A DNA stretch of 64,000 bases from Mesorhizobium sp. AR10 (GCF_024746795.1 NZ_CP080524.1:1488001-1552000), one strand, 5' to 3'. Counted from the first letter of the stretch, positions 52,537-63,209 are shown. A program made the numbers and translations. The notes: a model not told the origin generated them from the letters alone.

Positions 52537-54135
52537 ATGCCCCGCGTTCTCGTCTCAGACAAGCTTTCCCCCACCGCCGTGCAGATATTCAAGGATCGTG
52601 GCGTCGAGGTCGACTATTTGCCCGATCTCGGCAAGGACAAGGAGAAGCTGCTCGAAGTCATCGGCCAGTATGACGGCCTCGCCATCCGCTCGGCGACCAA
52701 GGTCACCGAAAAGCTGATCAACGCCGCCACCAATCTGAAGGTCGTCGGCCGCGCCGGCATCGGCGTCGACAATGTCGATATCCCGGCGGCGAGCCGCAAG
52801 GGTATCATCGTCATGAACACGCCGTTCGGCAATTCGATCACCACCGCCGAGCATGCGGTGGCCATGATCTTCGCGCTGGCCCGCCAGATTCCAGAAGCCA
52901 ATGCCTCGACCCATGCCGGCAAGTGGGAAAAGAACCGCTTCATGGGTATCGAGATCACCGGCAAGACGCTTGGCATCATCGGCTGCGGCAATATCGGCTC
53001 GATCGTCGCCACGCGCGGCGTCGGGCTGAAGATGCATGTTGTCGCTTTCGACCCGTTCCTATCGGACAGCCGCGCCGAGGAACTCGGCGTCGACAAGGTC
53101 GAACTCGACGAGCTGTTCGCCCGTGCCGACTTCATCACTCTGCACACGCCGCTGACCGACAAGACGCGCAACATCATCGACGCCGCGGCAATCGCCAAGA
53201 TGAAGACCGGCGTGCGCATCATCAACTGTGCGCGCGGCGGGCTGGTCGTCGAGGCCGACCTGATCGCGGCGCTGAAGAGCGGCAAGGTTGCAGGCGCCGG
53301 CATTGATGTGTTCGAAGTCGAGCCGGCGGACAAGAATGAACTGTTCGGCATGGAAAACGTCGTCGCCACACCGCATCTCGGCGCTTCGACCACCGAGGCG
53401 CAAGAAAATGTCGCGCTGCAGGTCGCCGAGCAGATGGCCGACTATCTGATCAAGGGCGCCGTTTCCAACGCAATCAACATGCCGTCGATCACCGCCGAGG
53501 AAGCGCCGCGGCTAAAACCTTTCGTCAAGCTGGCCGAAGTGCTCGGCGCCTTTGTCGGCCAGGTCACCGAAGACCCGATCAAGGAGGTCGAGATCCTGTT
53601 CGACGGCTCGACCGCGACAATGAACACGCGCGCGCTGATCAGCGCCACCCTCGCCGGGCTGATCCGGCCGCAGGTCTCCGACGTCAACATGGTATCGGCG
53701 CCGATCATGGTGAAGGAGCGCGGCATCATCGTCGCCGAGGTCAAGCGCGACAAGTCGGGTGTGTTCGACGGTTACATCAAGCTGACGGTCAAGACCGAGC
53801 ACAAGACCCGCTCGATCGCAGGCACATGCTTCTCCGATGGCAAGCCGCGTTTCATCCAGATCAAGGGCATCAATCTCGACGCCGAGGTCGGCCAGCATAT
53901 GCTCTACACGACCAATGCCGACGCGCCGGGCATCATCGGCCTGCTCGGCACGGTCTGCGGCGAGAACGGCGTCAACATCGCCAACTTCCAACTCGGCCGC
54001 AACCGGCCTGGCGGCGACGCGATCGCGCTGCTCTATCTCGATGCGCCGTTCCCGGAAAAGGTGCTGGAACAGGTGCGGGCGCACAAGTCGATCGATTCGG
54101 CCAAGAGGCTGCAGTTCGACGTCGGCGGGATCTGA
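52537..54135 (+). CDS. serA: D-3-phosphoglycerate dehydrogenase SerA
   Basis: A 532-residue long-form enzyme catalysing the first step of serine synthesis. Substrate and NAD domains are visible (RVLVSDKLSPTAVQIFKDRG; Rossmann GIIGCGNIGSIVATRGVG near residue 150; the active-site set LHTPLTDKTRNIIDA, NCARGGLVVE and TPHLGASTTEAQENVA). The intervening ASB domain and a C-terminal ACT domain (NADAPGIIGLLGTVCGENGVNIANFQLGR) follow, so serine feedback is possible. It forms an operon with serC. Confidence 0.97.
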   Translation: MPRVLVSDKLSPTAVQIFKDRGVEVDYLPDLGKDKEKLLEVIGQYDGLAIRSATKVTEKLINAATNLKVVGRAGIGVDNVDIPAASRKGIIVMNTPFGNSITTAEHAVAMIFALARQIPEANASTHAGKWEKNRFMGIEITGKTLGIIGCGNIGSIVATRGVGLKMHVVAFDPFLSDSRAEELGVDKVELDELFARADFITLHTPLTDKTRNIIDAAAIAKMKTGVRIINCARGGLVVEADLIAALKSGKVAGAGIDVFEVEPADKNELFGMENVVATPHLGASTTEAQENVALQVAEQMADYLIKGAVSNAINMPSITAEEAPRLKPFVKLAEVLGAFVGQVTEDPIKEVEILFDGSTATMNTRALISATLAGLIRPQVSDVNMVSAPIMVKERGIIVAEVKRDKSGVFDGYIKLTVKTEHKTRSIAGTCFSDGKPRFIQIKGINLDAEVGQHMLYTTNADAPGIIGLLGTVCGENGVNIANFQLGRNRPGGDAIALLYLDAPFPEKVLEQVRAHKSIDSAKRLQFDVGGI

Positions 54136-54179
54136 GCCAGGCCTACAAAAACCGACCCCACCTTTCGCTAACGCGGGAC

Positions 54180-55139
54180 CTAAGGATTGAATGGCGCGGC
54201 CTGGTCCGCGCCTTTCTGTTTTTCGGGGCTTATGTTCCCGCTGTTTGACGGCCTCGCCGCCTTGCGCCCGCTGTATTCGGCCAGCCCGATCCCGCCCAGC
54301 ACCAGCACGAGCGCCAGTGCCTGATAGAGCTGGAACTTCTCACCGACGAGCACCACCGACAGCAGCGTGCCGAAGATCGGCACAAGATTGATGAACAGGC
54401 CAGCCCGGTTGGCGCCTATCAGCTCGTTGCCTCTGATATAGAAGATTTGCGAGACGATCGAGACGCCGACGGCGGTATAGATCGCGACCGCCCAGCCGCG
54501 TCCGTCGGGAAGGGTGACCTTGCCTGCGGCCATTTCCCAGAGGAAAAAGGGTACCGATGTGACGAGTGCCGCAATCGACAGCGTCAGCATCAGGCTCTGC
54601 CAGCGGATGGCCGGCTTCAGCCGCAACCCCACCGAATAGAAGCTATAACAAAGCACCGCCACCAGCATGATGGCATCGCCGAAGTTGAGATCCAGCTTCA
54701 GAAGCTGGCGCAGATCGCCATGGCTGGCGGTGAGGACGACGCCGACGATCGTCAGTACGACACCGACGATCTGCACCCGGTTCACACGCAGGCGAAACAG
54801 CACGAAATTGGCGACGATGATGACGATTGGTATCGCCGCCTGCTCGATCGAGACGTTGATGGCGGTGGTGTAGTTGAGCGCCACGTAGAAGATCACGTTG
54901 AAGACGGTGAAGCCGCAGGCGCCGAGCCCGCCAAGCAGCATCCAGTGCCGGCGCACCACCGGCCAGTCTTCGCGCAGCGTTCGCCAGCCGATCGGCAGCA
55001 TGATCAAAACCGCCAGAACCCAGCGCAGGAAGACCAGCGTCATCGGCGAAATGTGATCGACCGCCAGCTTGCCGGCGACCGAGTTGCCGCCCCACAGCAA
55101 GGTGGTCACCAGCAGGAATATGTAAGCGCTTCGATGCAT
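54180..55139 (-). CDS. EamA/DMT family transporter
   Basis: A 319-residue protein with ten membrane helices and two EamA domains (about 5-137 and 150-285). Segments AYIFLLVTTLLWGGNSVAGKLAVD, YTTAINVSIEQAAIPIVIIV and LIGANRAGLFINLVPIFGTLLSVVLVGE are characteristic of DMT permeases. The C-terminus (GRKAARPSNSGNISPEKQKGADQAAP) is long and polar. It is unrelated in position to serA (convergent) and purA (divergent). Substrate unknown. Confidence 0.92.
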   Translation of the reverse strand: MHRSAYIFLLVTTLLWGGNSVAGKLAVDHISPMTLVFLRWVLAVLIMLPIGWRTLREDWPVVRRHWMLLGGLGACGFTVFNVIFYVALNYTTAINVSIEQAAIPIVIIVANFVLFRLRVNRVQIVGVVLTIVGVVLTASHGDLRQLLKLDLNFGDAIMLVAVLCYSFYSVGLRLKPAIRWQSLMLTLSIAALVTSVPFFLWEMAAGKVTLPDGRGWAVAIYTAVGVSIVSQIFYIRGNELIGANRAGLFINLVPIFGTLLSVVLVGEKFQLYQALALVLVLGGIGLAEYSGRKAARPSNSGNISPEKQKGADQAAPFNP

Positions 55140-55355
55140 GGCGAAATTCCGACCGGGCAGAGATTGCGTCGTGGTTCATTGCCGGCCTATTGCGGCGGCT
55201 CGGCCAAGTAAATGATGTCAAAGCTGAAAATTGTTGTGCCTCAAGGCGTTTTCGGCGGCAAAGAATGGTCGCACTCGCCGGGTCTTGACGTTATAGAGGC
55301 CTGTCGTTTCGAACCGTCTTCAAGCCGCCACGGCGGCGTTCAAGGGAATAGAAAT

Positions 55356-56654
55356 ATGGCCAATGTGGTGGTCGTCGGCTCGCAATGGGGCGACGAGGGC
55401 AAGGGCAAGATCGTCGACTGGCTGTCGGAACGCGCCGACGTCGTCGTGCGCTTCCAGGGCGGCCACAATGCCGGCCATACGCTGGTCGTCGATGGCAAGG
55501 TCTACAAATTGTCGCTGCTGCCGTCCGGTGTGGTGCGGCAAGGCAAGCTGTCGATCATCGGCAATGGCGTCGTCTTCGATCCGCACGCCTTCGTCGCGGA
55601 GGTGGCGAAACTGAAGGCGCAAGGCGTCGAGGTGACACCAGAGCGCCTGAAAATAGCCGAAAACACCGCGCTTATCCTGTCGCTGCACCGGGAGCTGGAT
55701 GGATTCCGCGAGGACGCCGCCTCCAATTCCGGGACGAAGATTGGCACGACCCGTCGCGGCATCGGCCCCGCCTATGAAGACAAGGTGGGCCGGCGCGCGG
55801 TCAGGGTGATGGATTTGGCGGATTTGGAAACGCTGCCCTTGAAGGTTGACAGGCTGCTGACGCACCACAATGCGCTGCGTCGCGGGCTTGGTCATGCGGA
55901 GGTGGCACATGCGACGATCATGCATGAGCTGACCTCGGTCGCCGATGAGATTCTGCCCTATATGGACCGCGTCTGGAAAATCCTTGACGACAAGCGCCGC
56001 GCCGGTGAGCGCATCCTGTTCGAGGGTGCGCAAGGCACGTTGCTCGACATCGACCACGGCACCTATCCGTTCGTCACCTCGTCCAACACCGTCGCCGGTC
56101 AGGCGGCGCCCGGTTCCGGTGTCGGCCCTGGTGCCATCAGCTATGTGCTCGGCATCACCAAGGCCTATACGACGCGCGTCGGCGAAGGTCCGTTCCCGAC
56201 CGAGCAGGACAACGAGGTCGGCGAGTTCCTCGGCACGCGCGGCCACGAATTCGGCACCGTCACCGGCAGAAAGCGGCGCTGCGGCTGGTTCGATGCGGTG
56301 CTGGTGCGCCAGGCCGTCGCCGTAAACGGCATCAACGGCATCGCGCTGACCAAGCTCGACGTGCTCGATGGCCTCGACGAGATCAGGGTCTGCACCGGCT
56401 ACCGCCTCGACGGCGAAGCGATCGATTATCTGCCGGCCAGCCAGGGTGCGCAGGCACGGGTCGAGCCGGTCTACGAGACGCTGGAGGGGTGGAAAGGCAC
56501 CACCGCCGGCGCCAGAAGCTGGAACGATCTGCCGGCCCAGGCCGTCAAATATGTCCGTTACATTGAGGAGCTGATCGGCGCGCCGGTCGCGCTCCTGTCC
56601 ACGAGCCCGGAACGGGACGACACGATACTTGTGACCGATCCGTTTCAAGACTAG
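55356..56654 (+). CDS. purA: Adenylosuccinate synthetase PurA
   Basis: A 432-residue GTP-dependent enzyme of AMP synthesis. Signature [21 protein letters not shown] opens the protein, followed by [33 protein letters not shown] and [14 protein letters not shown] [11 protein letters not shown]. The GTP-site motif [17 protein letters not shown] lies near residue 300. The frame extends upstream to 55212, but ATG at 55356 is the conserved start and has AAGGGA upstream. Followed 74 bases later by the Ala/Pro-rich protein. Confidence 0.97.
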   Translation: MANVVVVGSQWGDEGKGKIVDWLSERADVVVRFQGGHNAGHTLVVDGKVYKLSLLPSGVVRQGKLSIIGNGVVFDPHAFVAEVAKLKAQGVEVTPERLKIAENTALILSLHRELDGFREDAASNSGTKIGTTRRGIGPAYEDKVGRRAVRVMDLADLETLPLKVDRLLTHHNALRRGLGHAEVAHATIMHELTSVADEILPYMDRVWKILDDKRRAGERILFEGAQGTLLDIDHGTYPFVTSSNTVAGQAAPGSGVGPGAISYVLGITKAYTTRVGEGPFPTEQDNEVGEFLGTRGHEFGTVTGRKRRCGWFDAVLVRQAVAVNGINGIALTKLDVLDGLDEIRVCTGYRLDGEAIDYLPASQGAQARVEPVYETLEGWKGTTAGARSWNDLPAQAVKYVRYIEELIGAPVALLSTSPERDDTILVTDPFQD

Positions 56655-56728
56655 TTTCTCAGCCTTTCCGGGCACCACGGCTGATTTGCGGGGGCCGGCC
56701 CAGAAACAAAATGCAGGTCAACTGAAGC

Positions 56729-58363
56729 ATGGCAGATTTTGTCGCTGTTCTGAAAAAGACGATCGACGGTCTCGGCGAAACGACGCCTGAGGTGCGCGCC
56801 AGAGTCTATGACAAGGCCCGCTCGACGATCGCGGGCAAGCTCGCTGCCATCACGCCGCCGCCGCCGCCATCGGTCGCCGACCGCCAGAAGCGCGCGCTGG
56901 AAGACGCCATCTTAAGCGTTGAGCGGGACTACGCCAAAAGCGTGCCGGCATCCGATCCGCTTGCGGAACTGGAACACATCTTCTCCTCAATTGACCGCAA
57001 CAAGAACCAGTCCAGCCACACCAAGCCGCCGGTGAAAACCGAGCCGGCATTGCAGCCGGCTCCTGCTGCCAAGGCCGAACCGAACTGGCAAAAAGCGTCG
57101 CAAGCGCCGTCGCCTTTCGACCCTGCCGACAACCGTCTTCCGGACTTCGACGCAGCGCGGAACGACAAGGGCGATGTCTTTGCCAATGACGGCGATCCGG
57201 GTGCCGATACTTTCCAGCGCCTGCGCCCGGCCGAGCGCAAACGCAGCTATGGCGGGCTGATTGCCGCCGTTGGGGCGTTGCTGGTGGTTGCCGGCGGCGG
57301 CTACGGCATCTGGCTGAACAAGGATGCGTTCAGTGCGATGTTCGGTCTCGGCGGAGACAAAGTCGCCACCACCGAACCATTGGTGAAACCGGCCCCGGCC
57401 AAACCGGCGGCCGATGCCGCGGCACCGGCCGCGGCAGTCACCGCCGAGGGAACGAAATTCACCCAGCGCCTGACGCCTGAGGGTGGCGAGGTCGATCCCG
57501 GTCCCGCGGCCGGGCAAAGCGGTATTGGCGAGGGCGAATCCGTCGCCGCGCTGACCACGCCGCCGCCGGCCGCTCCTGCGCCAGCCACGCCGGCTGCGCC
57601 TGCCGGGGATGCTGCGGCCACGACTGCTGTACCGGGCACCGCGCCTGTAACGCCGCCCGCTGACACGGCTGCGCCCGCCACACCGGGTGCCGCACCTGCA
57701 ACGCCACCTGCCGAGGGCGCCGCACCGGCTGCGCCGGCCGACGCTGCAGCGCCGGCCGCTGGCGCTGCACCGGCCGCGCCAACGGCAGCACCTGCCGAAA
57801 CGACGCTGCCGGTCGGCCAGAAGGCGATCTTCTACGAAGAGCGCACCAGTACCGCTCAAGGCTCGGCCGAACCCGGCAGTATCGTCTGGTCGCTGGTGCA
57901 GGAATCGCCTGGCGGCGATCTACCGCCGGAGCCGGCGATCCGCGCCGAAGCGACCATTCCCGGCAAGGACATCCAGTTGCGCATGACCATCCGCCGCAAC
58001 ACCGACCAGACCTTGCCGGCCAGCCATATCATCGAGATGATCTTCCTGACGCCCGAGGGCTTCGACGGCGGCGGTGTCGACAACATCCTGCGCGTCGCCA
58101 TGAAGAGCTCGGAACAGGATGCCGGCAGCCCGCTGATCGGCATTCCGGCCAAGATCGCCGATGGCTTTTTTCTGGTCGCGCTCAACGACACCAAGGCGGA
58201 TGAAGACGCCAATCTGACCCTGCTCAGGGGGCAGGATTGGATCGACGTGCCGGTCGTCTACAAGACGGGACGGCGGGCGTTGCTGACCATGGAAAAAGGC
58301 ATTCCCGGCGAGAAGGTGTTCGACGAGGCGCTGAAAGCCTGGCAGGCGAAGACGGCGGGCTGA
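56729..58363 (+). CDS. Ala/Pro-rich single-pass membrane protein, unknown function
   Basis: A 544-residue protein in four parts. First comes a conserved helical N-terminal domain (residues 1-75, FVAVLKKTIDGLGETTPEVRARVYDKA). Then a charged linker, one membrane helix (about 173-191, YGGLIAAVGALLVVAGGGYGIW) and about 140 residues of Ala/Pro/Thr repeats. A folded periplasmic C-terminal domain of about 180 residues (from VGQKAIFYEERTSTAQGS) ends it. It sits next to purA in rhizobia. No catalytic motif is visible; the layout, cytoplasmic head plus envelope-spanning stalk and folded tail, suggests a sensor or envelope adaptor. Confidence 0.75.
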   Translation: MADFVAVLKKTIDGLGETTPEVRARVYDKARSTIAGKLAAITPPPPPSVADRQKRALEDAILSVERDYAKSVPASDPLAELEHIFSSIDRNKNQSSHTKPPVKTEPALQPAPAAKAEPNWQKASQAPSPFDPADNRLPDFDAARNDKGDVFANDGDPGADTFQRLRPAERKRSYGGLIAAVGALLVVAGGGYGIWLNKDAFSAMFGLGGDKVATTEPLVKPAPAKPAADAAAPAAAVTAEGTKFTQRLTPEGGEVDPGPAAGQSGIGEGESVAALTTPPPAAPAPATPAAPAGDAAATTAVPGTAPVTPPADTAAPATPGAAPATPPAEGAAPAAPADAAAPAAGAAPAAPTAAPAETTLPVGQKAIFYEERTSTAQGSAEPGSIVWSLVQESPGGDLPPEPAIRAEATIPGKDIQLRMTIRRNTDQTLPASHIIEMIFLTPEGFDGGGVDNILRVAMKSSEQDAGSPLIGIPAKIADGFFLVALNDTKADEDANLTLLRGQDWIDVPVVYKTGRRALLTMEKGIPGEKVFDEALKAWQAKTAG

Positions 58364-58517
58364 GGCAGGCTCGGCCCGAAGGTCCCGACAGCTCAGAAGC
58401 CTGGAACAGCATGTCGAGTGCTGATCGCGGCGTTCGCGCAGCCTGCTGGGCGACATGGGCGAAATTGCCGTCAGGTGCTATACTCGCGGAAACGGCCGGT
58501 CGAAATCGGGCACGGCG

Positions 58518-59456
58518 ATGACCAGTGCGACGATCAATCTTCGTGAGCTGGGCGAAACCGTTCTCCTGACGGATGGCGGCCTCGAAACGTCGCTTGTTTT
58601 CCTTGATGGGCTCGATCTGCCGTTCTTTGCCGCTTTTCCCCTGCTTGCAACGGAGGAAGGCAAAGAGAGGCTCGGCCGCTATTTTCGCCAGTACCTGGAT
58701 ATCGCCGAACAGCGCGGCGTCGGCTTCGTGCTTGACACGCCGACATGGCGCGCCAATCCCGACTGGGGCGGGAAGCTCGGCTACTCGGATAAGGCGCTGT
58801 CGGCCGCAAACCGGCACGCTGTCTCGTGGGCACGGGCGCTCGGTGCGCCCTACGCGGCGCGCGGGATGGTCGTCCTTGTGGATGGGGTGGTCGGGCCGCG
58901 CGGGGATGGCTACCGGGTCGATGCGATCATGACGACGGCCGAAGCTGAAAACTACCACATCAACCAGATCAAGGCGTTCCGCGATGCCGGCGCCGATATG
59001 GTCAGCGCTATCACCATGACCTATTCGCACGAGGCGGCCGGGATAGCCTGCGCCGCCATGGCATCGGGCCTTCAGTCGGTGATTTCCTTCACCGTCGAGA
59101 CGAATGGACTCCTGCCTTCCGGCGAGAGCCTGAAAGATGCCATCGAAACCGTTGACGACGAAACCGACGGCGCACCGGCCTATTTCATGATCAACTGCGC
59201 GCATCCCAGCCATTTCGACGCCGTCCTTGCCAGCGGCGGAGGCTGGGTGGGCCGCATTCGCGGCGTGCGCGCCAACGCGTCCGCCAAGAGCCATGCCGAG
59301 CTTGACGCGGCGACCGAGCTCGATCCGGGCGATCCGGTCGACCTCGGCCGGCGCTATCGCGCGATGCGCGACCGTTTCGGCCACATCGGCGTGCTCGGCG
59401 GCTGCTGCGGTACGGATGCAAGGCACATTGCCGCGATCTGCGATGCCTGCCTGTGA
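58518..59456 (+). CDS. Homocysteine S-methyltransferase family protein
   Basis: A 312-residue TIM-barrel enzyme. The three zinc cysteines of the family are present: INCAHP near residue 223 and the C-terminal GGCCGTDARHI near 296. The N-terminus VLLTDGGLETSLVFLDG is also typical of MmuM/BhmT-like enzymes. It would move a methyl group from a donor (S-methylmethionine or betaine-like) to homocysteine or a related thiol. ATG at 58518 is chosen over the longer frame, which lacks family sequence. Its 3' neighbour (ABC-F) is convergent. Confidence 0.9.
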   Translation: MTSATINLRELGETVLLTDGGLETSLVFLDGLDLPFFAAFPLLATEEGKERLGRYFRQYLDIAEQRGVGFVLDTPTWRANPDWGGKLGYSDKALSAANRHAVSWARALGAPYAARGMVVLVDGVVGPRGDGYRVDAIMTTAEAENYHINQIKAFRDAGADMVSAITMTYSHEAAGIACAAMASGLQSVISFTVETNGLLPSGESLKDAIETVDDETDGAPAYFMINCAHPSHFDAVLASGGGWVGRIRGVRANASAKSHAELDAATELDPGDPVDLGRRYRAMRDRFGHIGVLGGCCGTDARHIAAICDACL

Positions 59457-59483
59457 CAGGTGGCTATTCAGAGAAGTTAGAAC

Positions 59484-61304
59484 TTACCCTTCCATCTCCT
59501 CGCGCAGCATCTCCAGTTCCAGCCATTCCTCTTCGAGGGTGGCCAGAGTGGCGCGCTCCTTGTCGAGCGCGGCGATGGTCTTCTGGAACGAGGCGGGATC
59601 GCGCTCGTAGTAGGCGGGGTCGGCGATGTTGTTCTCCAATCGCGAGATCGAAGCGGTCACCGCTTCGATCTTCTTCGGCAGCGATTCCAATGCAAATTTC
59701 TGCTTGAACGACAGCTTTTTCGCCGGGCCCTTCGGCGCAGCCGTTTCGATCTTGCTTGGTGCCACCGTTTCGCCGGTCTCGGCCTTCGCCCGCGCCTTGC
59801 GGTCGTCGAGCCTGGTGCCGCCGCGCTGTGCCAGCATGTCGGAATAACCACCGGCATATTCGATCCAGCGGCCATCGCCGTCCGGCGCGATCAGGCTGGT
59901 GACGGTGCGGTCGAGGAAATCGCGGTCATGGCTGACCAGAATAGCGGTGCCGGCGAAACCGGCGACCAGTTCCTGCAGCAGTTCAAGCGTCTCCATGTCG
60001 AGATCATTGGTCGGCTCATCGAGCACCAGCAGATTTGCCGGCCGTGCCAGCACGCGGGCCAGCAGCAGGCGGGCCCGCTCGCCGCCCGAAAGCTCGCGCA
60101 CCGGCGTGCGCGCCTGTTCCGGCTTGAACAGGAAATCCTTCATGTAGGAGACGACGTGGCGCTGCTCGCCATTGATGACGAGGTTCTCGCCGCGCCCGTC
60201 GGTGAGATACTGCGCCAGCGTCTCCTGCGGGTCGACGGCTTCGCGCTTCTGGTCGAGCGTGGCGATCTCCAGATTGGTGCCGAGCCGCACCGAACCGACG
60301 TCCGGCTTCATCTCGCCGGTCAGCATCTTCAACAGCGTCGTCTTGCCGGCGCCGTTCGGCCCGACCAGGCCGACGCGGTCGCCGCGCTGGATGCGGGTCG
60401 AGAATGCCCTGACCACGGTGAGGTCGCCAAAGCTCTTCTCGATGTTCCTGGCCTCGATCACCAGCTTGCCGGATTCGGCGGCGTCGCTGGCCACCATGGT
60501 TGCAGCACCTTCGGCGCCGCGATGGCCACGAAAACGCTGGCGCATGGTCTGTAGTTCGCCGAGCCGGCGCATATTGCGCTTGCGCCTCGCCGTCACGCCA
60601 TAGCGCAGCCAGTGCTCCTCGCGCACGATCTGGCGGCCGAGCTTGTGCTGCTCGCGCTCTTCTTCCTCCAGCACCGTGTCGCGCCATTCCTCGAAATGAG
60701 CAAAACCCTTGTCCAGTCTGCGGGTCTGGCCGCGGTCGAGCCAGATGGTGGCGCGCGACACACGCTCGAGGAAACGGCGGTCGTGCGAGATGACGACCAG
60801 CGCCGAAGAGGTGCGGGCAAGCTCCTCTTCCAGCCATTCGATCACCGACAGATCGAGATGGTTGGTCGGCTCATCGAGGAGAAGGATATCGGGCTCCGGA
60901 GCCATGACGCGGGCAAGGGCGGCGCGCCGAGCCTCGCCGCCGGAGAGATCGTTCGGCCGTTCCTCGCCGGACAGGCCGAGGTGCTCCATCAGATAGGTGG
61001 CGCGGTAGGGATCGTCGGCGGGTCCGAGCCCGGCCTCGATATAGGCGCGGACGCTGGTGAAATCGTCCATGTCGGGCACTTGCGGCAGGTAGCGCACGGT
61101 CGCCGAAGGCTGGCGGAACAGCTCGCCGTCCTGCGGCTCGATCAACCCGGCGGCGATCTTCAGCAGCGTCGACTTGCCCGAGCCGTTGCGGCCGACCAAG
61201 GCGATCTTGTCGCCTGCCGAAGCGGTCAAGGCAGCGCCGTCGAGCAGTGGGGTGCCGCCGAAGGTCAGTTTTATCCCGTCAAGATTGAGAAGTGGCGGCG
61301 CCAT
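59484..61304 (-). CDS. ABC-F ATPase (Uup-like)
   Basis: A 606-residue duplicated ATPase without membrane segments. Two ABC cassettes are seen: first Walker A GRNGSGKST and LSGGEARRAALARVMAPEPDILLLDEPTNHLD, second GPNGAGKTT and LSGGERARLLLARVLARPANLLVLDEPTNDLD, joined by a charged linker (EEEEREQHKLGRQIVREE). A C-terminal coiled-coil extension (residues about 520-606) is the Uup/DNA-binding type. Members act on ribosomes or DNA structures. It starts one base after the thiamine pyrophosphokinase stop. Confidence 0.94.
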   Translation of the reverse strand: MAPPLLNLDGIKLTFGGTPLLDGAALTASAGDKIALVGRNGSGKSTLLKIAAGLIEPQDGELFRQPSATVRYLPQVPDMDDFTSVRAYIEAGLGPADDPYRATYLMEHLGLSGEERPNDLSGGEARRAALARVMAPEPDILLLDEPTNHLDLSVIEWLEEELARTSSALVVISHDRRFLERVSRATIWLDRGQTRRLDKGFAHFEEWRDTVLEEEEREQHKLGRQIVREEHWLRYGVTARRKRNMRRLGELQTMRQRFRGHRGAEGAATMVASDAAESGKLVIEARNIEKSFGDLTVVRAFSTRIQRGDRVGLVGPNGAGKTTLLKMLTGEMKPDVGSVRLGTNLEIATLDQKREAVDPQETLAQYLTDGRGENLVINGEQRHVVSYMKDFLFKPEQARTPVRELSGGERARLLLARVLARPANLLVLDEPTNDLDMETLELLQELVAGFAGTAILVSHDRDFLDRTVTSLIAPDGDGRWIEYAGGYSDMLAQRGGTRLDDRKARAKAETGETVAPSKIETAAPKGPAKKLSFKQKFALESLPKKIEAVTASISRLENNIADPAYYERDPASFQKTIAALDKERATLATLEEEWLELEMLREEMEG

Positions 61305-61305
61305 G

Positions 61306-61950
61306 TCAGCTTTCAGGTAGCGGAAAAGGATGGGCGAGCAGCAGGGCGCGGCCGTGGCCGAGCGCAATTTCGAGCCGGCCCTTGACCTCGTTGGAAATGG
61401 TCAGCGACGAACCGAACGCGACCTCGACATGGGTCAGCGGCCATTTGGCGCCAGAAACGGTCAGGCCGGAAAGATCGGAGAAGCCGAGGATCGAAAACAG
61501 CGTGCCGTCGGCATAGGAGAAACCGGCCTTTCCGGGCAGCAAGGGGATGCCTTCCTGCGCGCCGCTGGTCAACAGCACTTTCGTGCCGCTTTCCGCCAGT
61601 CGAACGCTGAGCGCCAGATGCAGGAAGGCATGGTCGGCGCGCTTGCCGCCGAAGGCGCCGGCAAGCACCAGGCTGGTCGCGCCGCGCTCGAGTGCGGCGG
61701 CGATGGCCAATTCGCCGTCGGTCTGGTCTTTTTCCGGCGGAAACACGTGACGCGGCACAGCGGCCAGATCGGCCGGCAGGTCCGCCGGCACGGAATCGAA
61801 ATCGCCGACCCAGAGTTCCGGCATCACGCCCAGCATCCGCGCATGGCCGATGCCGGCGTCGGCAGCAACGATGCGTGTGCCCTCGACCTGACGATCGAGC
61901 AGCGGCGTGCGGATGAGATCGCCGCCAAGCAGGATGGTGAATGTGCTCAT
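61306..61950 (-). CDS. Thiamine pyrophosphokinase
   Basis: A 214-residue enzyme making thiamine pyrophosphate from thiamine and ATP. The catalytic core [28 protein letters not shown] and the [21 protein letters not shown] segment (Asp/Gln/Thr/Asp cluster) are the family signatures; the C-terminal beta half follows. It is divergent from the TPP riboswitch-controlled thiBP transporter, so uptake and activation of thiamine are adjacent. It is the first gene of an operon with the ABC-F ATPase. Confidence 0.92.
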   Translation of the reverse strand: MSTFTILLGGDLIRTPLLDRQVEGTRIVAADAGIGHARMLGVMPELWVGDFDSVPADLPADLAAVPRHVFPPEKDQTDGELAIAAALERGATSLVLAGAFGGKRADHAFLHLALSVRLAESGTKVLLTSGAQEGIPLLPGKAGFSYADGTLFSILGFSDLSGLTVSGAKWPLTHVEVAFGSSLTISNEVKGRLEIALGHGRALLLAHPFPLPES

Positions 61951-62059
61951 ATCTCGTGGCCCTTACCAGCCCTGCCTGCGAAACGGAAGCTGCGCTTTCA
62001 GCACCCGGCAAACTTCCGCTTGCACGACACATCGGCCGGGCCTATGTGTCGAAATGCTC

Positions 62060-62157
62060 TAACGGGGTGCCGGACGCAATCTTCGCGGACCGGCTGAGAG
62101 GCAAATCTGCCAACCCGCTGAACCTGATCCGGTTTGTACCGGCGGAGGGATTAGACG
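62060..62157 (+). promoter_or_regulatory. TPP riboswitch (THI element)
   Basis: The conserved core runs in order: ACGGGGTGCC near 62062-62071, CTGAGAGG near 62094-62101, ACCCGCTGAACCTGATCCGG near 62113-62132 and GGCGGAGGGATTAGA near 62141-62155. It lies 54 bases upstream of the thiB start, so TPP binding should lower expression of the transporter. Confidence 0.96.
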
Positions 62158-62210
62158 TTTCGGACAGCCCGACGCCTCAATTCCTTTCAATGCGAACGAA
62201 GGAGGCGCCG

Positions 62211-63209
62211 ATGCGCACGCTTTTTTACTCCCTTATCTCAGCAGTAGTCCTCGCCACGTCCGGGCCGGCATCCGCCCAGGAAAAACTCACCGTCTACACC
62301 TATGAGAGCTTCACCGCCGAGTGGGGTCCTGGCCCACAGGTCAAGAAGGCGTTCGAGGCCGAATGCGGCTGCACGCTCGACTTCGTCTCGGTCGCCGACG
62401 GCGTGGCGCTGCTCAACCGCGTCAAGCTGGAGGGAGCCGCGACCAAGGCCGACATCGTGCTTGGCCTCGACACCAATCTCACCGCCGAAGCCAGGGCCAC
62501 CGGCCTGTTTTCGCCGCATGGCACCGTGTCTGATGTCAACGTGCCCGGCGGTTGGAGCGACGATATTTTCGTGCCGTTCGACTATGGCTATTTCGCCGTC
62601 GTCTACGACACCGAAAAGCTGAAGACGCCGCCGAAGAGCCTCAAGGAATTGGTCGAGGGCAATGCTGACGAGAAGATCGTCATCCAGGATCCGCGCACCT
62701 CGACGCCGGGCCTCGGCCTGCTTTTGTGGGTGAAGTCGGTCTATGGCGACAAGGCGCCGGAAGCCTGGGCCAAGTTGAGGGCAAAAGTGCTGACCGTGAC
62801 GCCGGGCTGGAGCGAGGCCTATGGGCTGTTCACCAAAGGCGAGGCACCCATGGTGCTGTCCTACACGACGTCGCCGGCCTACCACATGATTGCCGAGAAC
62901 ACCGAGCGCTACCAGGCGGCGTCCTTCGAGGAAGGCGAATACCTGCAGATCGAGGTTGCCGGCATCACCAGCACGGGCGCCAAGAACCCGCTGGCGGAAA
63001 AGTTCCTGGCCTTCATGACCGGGCCGAGGTTCCAGAATGTCATTCCGGAGACCAACTGGATGTTCCCGGCCGGGAAAACCGACAAGCCGCTCAACCCGGC
63101 CTTCGACAAACTGGTCAGGCCGACCAAGACCTTGCTGTTCAGCCCTGAGGAGGTCGCCACCAACCGCAAGGCCTGGGTCGACGAATGGCTGGCGGTGATG
63201 AGCGAGTAG
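62211..63209 (+). CDS. thiB: Thiamine/TPP ABC transporter substrate-binding protein ThiB
   Basis: A 332-residue periplasmic binding protein. The signal peptide ([20 protein letters not shown]) is followed by [23 protein letters not shown], the ThiB start, and [11 protein letters not shown] near the C-terminus. It captures thiamine and its phosphates for ThiPQ. The frame is open upstream to 61941 through the riboswitch; ATG at 62211 with AGGAGGC upstream is the true start. thiP begins nine bases after its stop. Confidence 0.95.
   Translation: MRTLFYSLISAVVLATSGPASAQEKLTVYTYESFTAEWGPGPQVKKAFEAECGCTLDFVSVADGVALLNRVKLEGAATKADIVLGLDTNLTAEARATGLFSPHGTVSDVNVPGGWSDDIFVPFDYGYFAVVYDTEKLKTPPKSLKELVEGNADEKIVIQDPRTSTPGLGLLLWVKSVYGDKAPEAWAKLRAKVLTVTPGWSEAYGLFTKGEAPMVLSYTTSPAYHMIAENTERYQAASFEEGEYLQIEVAGITSTGAKNPLAEKFLAFMTGPRFQNVIPETNWMFPAGKTDKPLNPAFDKLVRPTKTLLFSPEEVATNRKAWVDEWLAVMSE

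Noticed and set aside
55320..56678. A 452-codon reverse frame across purA
   Set aside because: Antisense to purA, without motifs.
57540..57800. Low-complexity GC repeat at 57.6 kb as a CRISPR-like or satellite array
   Set aside because: It encodes an in-frame Ala/Pro stalk with irregular units; there are no spacers or conserved repeats.
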